A stretch of 8,094 bases of DNA, taken from an uncultured Verrucomicrobiota bacterium (GTDB lineage: Bacteria; Verrucomicrobiota; Verrucomicrobiia; Chthoniobacterales; SZAS-18). The notes beneath the pieces are model-generated. The model saw nothing but the letters and a program-made list of their open reading frames with translations. It was not told the origin of the DNA and ran no database searches. Position 1 is the stretch's first letter. Every line of letters begins with the position of its first letter. The DNA is taken from assembly GCA_937873255.1 (NCBI GenBank), contig CALMVM010000093.1, forward strand, positions 1-8,094. Reading direction: 5' to 3'. Below, one piece after another: positions 4,817-8,094 of the stretch. The position numbers and the translations under genes were made by a program.

Positions 4817-7365
4817 TGAACACCTGCTCCGACCTGTCCGCCGAGCGTTGGCAGCGGATCAAGCCCATCCTCGCCGACGCCCTGGAATACGCGGACGCGG
4901 CCGGACGCCAGGCTTGCGTCGAACGGGCGTGTGCTGGCGATGAACTTCTTCGGCGCGAGGTCGAATCGTTCCTCGACCGGGAGGCATCCGGGCTAGAGAA
5001 GTTCGCCGACGGAGCGGGCGCATGGCATGAACCGACTGGCGGGGTGGCGGCCAACGTCGGCCGTCGGCTGGGCGCGTATGAGCTGGTGCGCGAGATCGGC
5101 CGCGGCGGCATGGGCGCGGTCTACCTCGCGCGCCGCGCCGACGGCCGGTTTGAACAAACGGCCGCCGTCAAACTGCTCAAGCGCGGCACCGACACCGACG
5201 AGGTCCTGCGACGCTTCCGAGCCGAACGCCGCATCCTAGCCCGGTTGGAACATCCCGGCATCGCGCGATTGCTCGACGGGGGTGAGACACCGGAGGGTCT
5301 GCCGTTCTTCGTGATGGAGTACGTCGCCGGGGTGCCGTTGACGGATTTCGCGCGTGAGCATCGCCTGTCCATCCCCGTGCGGCTGGAGCTTTTCAACAAG
5401 GTCTGCGCGGCGGTGCAGTTCGCGCACCAGAACCTGGTCGTCCACCGCGACCTGAAGCCCGGCAACATCCTCGTCACCGCCGAGGGCGAGCCCAAGCTGC
5501 TCGACTTCGGTTTGGCCCGTCTGCTTGGTCCGGCGGAAGGGGATCAGTCCGCGCCGACGATCACCATGGAGGAAAGCCGGCGGCTCACGCCCGCGTTCGC
5601 CAGCCCCGAGCAGGTGCGCGGCGAAACGCTCACGACGACGAGCGATGTTTATTCGTTGGGCGCGCTGCTCTACGAACTGCTGACCGACCAGCCGCCGCAT
5701 CGTTTCAGTTCCCCGCACCCGCCGCCGCCCGAACTGCTGCGCGTCATCGGCGACGAGGAACCTCTCCGCCCCAGTCTCGCGGCGGACGCCGGGGTCCGTC
5801 CGCGTCTGCGCGGCGATCTGGACAACATCATCGGTCTGGCGATGTGCAAGGAACCCGCCCGGCGCTACCAGACGGTCGGCGCGTTCGCGGACGATCTGCG
5901 CCGCCATCTGGAAAGCCGCCCGGTGCGCGCCCGGCCGGATACCTGGCGTTACCGCACGGCAAAATTCGTCGGCCGCAACAAAACGGGCGTTGTCGTCGGC
6001 ACGCTGGTCTTCACCGCGTTGATGACGGCGAGCATCACCGCCGCCTGGCAGGCACGGCGGGCGATCTACCACGCCGGGCAATCCGAACGACGCTTCAACG
6101 ACGTGCGTACCCTCGCGCACAGTTTCCTCTTCGAGTTCCACGACGCCATCCGCGATTTGCCCGGTTCCACGCCGGCCCGCCGGTTGCTGGTGACACGCGC
6201 CCTGGAATACCTCGACGGCCTCGCGCGGGAGTCCGGCGACGACAACGCTCTCCACCGCGAACTGGCACAGGCATACATCCAGGTCGGCGACGTGCAGGGA
6301 AAACCGAACTCCCCCAACCTCGGCGACACCACCGGCGCGCTGGCGTCCTACCGCCGGGCCGCCGACATCGTGGAAACGCTCCCCGCCGACGATGCGTCCG
6401 ACGCCGTGCGCGCGGAAGCCTGGGTTGCCCTGGGCAGTTTGCTCGCCAACAGCGGACGCGATCTCACCGGGGCGATGGACCTGGAAAAACGGGCGGTGGT
6501 GCTCCGCGAGAAACTCGCCGCCCGCGCCCCGGCCGATCCCGCCCGCCAGCGGGACCTCGTCGCGGTTCTCATTGCCATCGGCGATGCTTCCAACGATAAC
6601 AACGTGGCGGTCTGGGATCGCATGGAGGAAGTTCGCCGGAGCCAGGATTACTTCGAGCGCGCGCTGGAATTGTGCGAGCGGCTGCGCGCCGGAAATCCGA
6701 CCGACCCGGACTTGAACCGGCAACTGGCGAGGCTGCATTACCGCCTCGGTAATATTTACCACATGCGCGGGATGCACGACGTGGGCGATCCCGCCTTGCT
6801 CGCGCGGGGGTTGGAGCACTTTCGACAAACGGTGACATTGTGCGAGGCGGAGCTTGCCGCGTCTCCCGCCAGCGGTCGTGCCCGCCGGAACCTCGCGGAC
6901 GGTCTCGTGATGAAATCGGAAGTGCAGACTCTGGTGGGCGATCCGGCGGGCGCGCTGGCCGAGTGCCGCCGGGGGATTGCCTTGATGGCGGAGCTGGCCG
7001 CCGCCGACCCCGAGAATTACTGGGCGCGCCAGGATCTGGCCTTCGCGCACAGTTGTGCGTCGATTCCCCTGCGTGCGCTCAACGATCTGGCGGCGGCCCT
7101 CGACGAGATGGATCAGGCGGAAAAGCTCTACCGTTCGCTGGCCGCCGCCGATCCGTCGAGCCTCACGCCCATCGCCCACCTCAACGGCATCCTGCGCGGG
7201 CGCACGGAGATCTGCAACGCGCGGCACGACCACGCCGGCGCGGTGGAGAGCGCCCGGCGCTGGGTCCTTTGCGCGGAACGCCTGTCCACCACGTCCCCGG
7301 ACGACGAAAGTCTGCGCGCCGAACTGGCCCGCGCCCGCGCCGCCGCCGAACTCGCCGGACCGTAG
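4816..7365 (+). CDS. Transmembrane Ser/Thr protein kinase with TPR-like C-terminal domain, partner of the sigma factor
   Basis: An 849-residue Hanks-type kinase. ATG at 4816 shares its A with the sigma factor's TGA; this start gives the usual N-terminal helical segment of the family (RWQRIKPILADALEYA...LRREVESFLDREA, residues 11-58). Kinase domain from about residue 86: glycine loop GRGGMG (95-100), ATP-binding Lys119, HRDLKPGN with catalytic Asp212 and Asn217, DFG Asp230, and the SPE glutamate 265, so catalysis should be intact. A basic juxtamembrane stretch leads to one membrane segment (390-411), then about 440 residues of TPR-like helical repeats (for example GDTTGALASYRRAADIVE and GDPAGALAECRRGIALMAEL), predicted periplasmic and likely the sensing part. 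The block RRFNDVRTLAHSFLFEFHDA after the membrane and the later PNLGDTTGAL match the first kinase closely; the rest of the tails diverges. The probable substrate is the co-translated sigma factor. Ligand unknown. Confidence 0.95.
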   Translation: MNTCSDLSAERWQRIKPILADALEYADAAGRQACVERACAGDELLRREVESFLDREASGLEKFADGAGAWHEPTGGVAANVGRRLGAYELVREIGRGGMGAVYLARRADGRFEQTAAVKLLKRGTDTDEVLRRFRAERRILARLEHPGIARLLDGGETPEGLPFFVMEYVAGVPLTDFAREHRLSIPVRLELFNKVCAAVQFAHQNLVVHRDLKPGNILVTAEGEPKLLDFGLARLLGPAEGDQSAPTITMEESRRLTPAFASPEQVRGETLTTTSDVYSLGALLYELLTDQPPHRFSSPHPPPPELLRVIGDEEPLRPSLAADAGVRPRLRGDLDNIIGLAMCKEPARRYQTVGAFADDLRRHLESRPVRARPDTWRYRTAKFVGRNKTGVVVGTLVFTALMTASITAAWQARRAIYHAGQSERRFNDVRTLAHSFLFEFHDAIRDLPGSTPARRLLVTRALEYLDGLARESGDDNALHRELAQAYIQVGDVQGKPNSPNLGDTTGALASYRRAADIVETLPADDASDAVRAEAWVALGSLLANSGRDLTGAMDLEKRAVVLREKLAARAPADPARQRDLVAVLIAIGDASNDNNVAVWDRMEEVRRSQDYFERALELCERLRAGNPTDPDLNRQLARLHYRLGNIYHMRGMHDVGDPALLARGLEHFRQTVTLCEAELAASPASGRARRNLADGLVMKSEVQTLVGDPAGALAECRRGIALMAELAAADPENYWARQDLAFAHSCASIPLRALNDLAAALDEMDQAEKLYRSLAAADPSSLTPIAHLNGILRGRTEICNARHDHAGAVESARRWVLCAERLSTTSPDDESLRAELARARAAAELAGP

Positions 7366-7386
7366 CAGGCGGACCCGCCGCTGCTA
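7363..7386. terminator. Inverted repeat joining the two convergent stop codons, possible bidirectional terminator
   Basis: TAGCAGGCGG (7363-7372) pairs with CCGCC (7375-7379) and TGCTA (7382-7386), leaving a 2-base bulge (7380-7381) and a very tight loop that would open to four bases. The left arm begins with the kinase's TAG; the right arm ends with the reverse complement of the lipoprotein gene's TAG, so both stops are in the stem. The plus-strand side is followed by a weak T-rich stretch (TTTCATGT); the minus side has none. It is the only structure in the 18-base gap, so it may end transcription in both directions. Confidence 0.4.
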
Positions 7387-7842
7387 TTTCATGTCAGGAG
7401 GGTCGTCGTAGCTTTTTTCCTGCTTCGCGCCGGAGGTGATGCCCACCTGCCATTCGCCCAGGCCGTTCCGGAACACCGCATACGGTTCGTCCCAATCCCA
7501 GACCAGTGTCCGGGTGCGGTAGTGCGTGCGGATGAGCAGATGCACTCTCGCCGACCACAGATCGGTGTCGGGCGTGCCGTCGCCGCCATCATCGTAATGC
7601 CACTTGCGACTGGCACCGATGGTCACGCTTTTGATCTCCACGGTGACCGCGCCGTCGAGGCCGGGCTGAGCCGGTTTCTCATGCATTGCCTTGAGCGCCT
7701 TCTCGATGTCTTCGCGGGTGGGAGGCGGTGTGGTGGAACTGGAATGACAGGCGACGATGGTTGTCAGCGCGCACGCGGATAAAATTTGCGTCAAGCGTCT
7801 GATGAAAAGGAAACGGACGGTTTTGGAAGAGGGGACGTTCAT
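7384..7842 (-). CDS. Small putative lipoprotein of unknown function
   Basis: A 152-residue exported protein. ATG at 7842 is preferred over a TTG at 7878 in the same frame; GGAG lies about 19 bases upstream of the ATG, too far to be a good ribosome binding site. The N-terminus has a basic region (KTVRFLFIRR), a hydrophobic core and a lipobox IVAC (Cys32), followed by a Ser/Thr/Pro linker (SSSTTPPPT), as expected of a lipid-anchored protein. An alternative lipobox, LSAC at Cys24, is less likely because the hydrophobic run before it is too short. The mature part has a short helix (REDIEKALKAMHEK), then probable beta strands (AVTVEIKSVTIGASRKW, RVHLLIRTHYRTRTLVWDWDEPYAVFRN, GEWQVGI) with an Asp/Gly-rich loop (YDDGGDGTPDTD). 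I do not recognise a named family. It converges on the kinase gene 18 bases away and lies 55 bases downstream of the PEP-CTERM gene on the same strand. Confidence 0.8.
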   Translation of the reverse strand: MNVPSSKTVRFLFIRRLTQILSACALTTIVACHSSSTTPPPTREDIEKALKAMHEKPAQPGLDGAVTVEIKSVTIGASRKWHYDDGGDGTPDTDLWSARVHLLIRTHYRTRTLVWDWDEPYAVFRNGLGEWQVGITSGAKQEKSYDDPPDMK

Positions 7843-7897
7843 GTGGCGATGGGAATACTCCGGGTAAAGTGTCGGCAAACGGTCGGAAACGAAACGC

Positions 7898-8094
7898 TCA
7901 GATCGGGAGTGGGCAAACCCGCCGCCCGGGGTGAGCCCGGCGGCGCAGGACGAAGGCGGCGGCGGCGATCAGCAGCGTGCCGGCCAGCCAGGTGGCCGGC
8001 TCAGGCACAGGCGTGCTGCCCAGGATCGCCAAGGCGAAGGAGCCATTGCCGTCGGCCTCGGCGAACTGGTAGTACTGGCCGCTGGGCGGGGTGA
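7898..8094 (-). CDS. PEP-CTERM protein, C-terminal end only (cut by window)
   Basis: The minus strand is open from the right edge to a TGA at 7898-7900 and encodes 64 residues. They contain a complete PEP-CTERM signal: a Gly/Asp-rich end of the mature domain (QYYQFAEADGNGSFALAIL), then PVPEPATW, a hydrophobic stretch of about 17 residues (LAGTLLIAAAAFVL), and the basic cluster RRR with a further RR seven residues on. This is a more typical tail than that of the other PEP-CTERM protein in the window. Most of the gene, including signal peptide and start, lies beyond 8094, so the function of the main domain cannot be judged. It is in line with the lipoprotein gene and may share its transcript. 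Confidence 0.88.
   Translation of the reverse strand, partial: TPPSGQYYQFAEADGNGSFALAILGSTPVPEPATWLAGTLLIAAAAFVLRRRAHPGRRVCPLPI

Noticed and set aside
5236..7233. 665-codon open frame antisense to the second kinase
   Set aside because: It mirrors a gene with clear kinase and TPR-like sequence; its translation is rich in Arg/Gly/Val and resembles no family. Long antisense frames are expected at this GC content.
7843..7897. Promoter (TTGCCG ... TATTCC on the minus strand) for the lipoprotein gene
   Set aside because: The spacing is about 15 bases and the -10 match weak; the gene may be transcribed from the PEP-CTERM gene upstream.

Overview
The window is a GC-rich, gene-dense piece of a Gram-negative bacterial chromosome. 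The combination of transmembrane Hanks-type kinases with long helical-repeat tails, an ECF-type sigma factor of the kind that sits next to such kinases, and PEP-CTERM exported proteins suggests the Planctomycetes-Verrucomicrobia-Chlamydiae group, most likely Verrucomicrobia (Opitutaceae-like). This placement is inference from gene content; there is no rRNA or other marker gene here.

Layout from left to right. (1) A Ser/Thr kinase with a membrane segment and a TPR-like C-terminal half, cut by the left edge just before its catalytic lysine (1-2358, +). (2) Two minus-strand genes reading towards it: a PEP-CTERM exported repeat protein (3899-3207), then a secreted DUF1349/concanavalin-A-like protein (3137-2472). 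(3) A divergent intergenic region (about 3900-4177) with three inverted repeats and an ECF-like -35 sequence. (4) A plus-strand pair overlapping by one base: an ECF-like sigma factor (4178-4816) and a second full-length kinase of the same architecture (4816-7365). (5) Two more minus-strand genes: a small putative lipoprotein (7842-7384), convergent with the second kinase, and the C-terminal end of another PEP-CTERM protein (8094-7898, cut by the right edge).

How they may work together. The sigma factor and second kinase are almost certainly co-translated and probably form a signalling pair: a periplasmic signal sensed by the TPR-like tail, a cytoplasmic kinase, and a sigma factor as substrate. 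The sigma factor supports this, because the acidic stretch usual in ECF region 2.2 is replaced by Leu-Gln-Pro-Thr, which resembles sigma factors activated by threonine phosphorylation. The first kinase is a paralogue and probably has its own sigma factor just outside the window. The interleaved minus-strand genes all encode exported or surface proteins, so they are plausible, unproven, targets of these regulators. I see no rRNA, tRNA, CRISPR array or insertion sequence. Many long antisense reading frames exist only because of the high GC content and were rejected.
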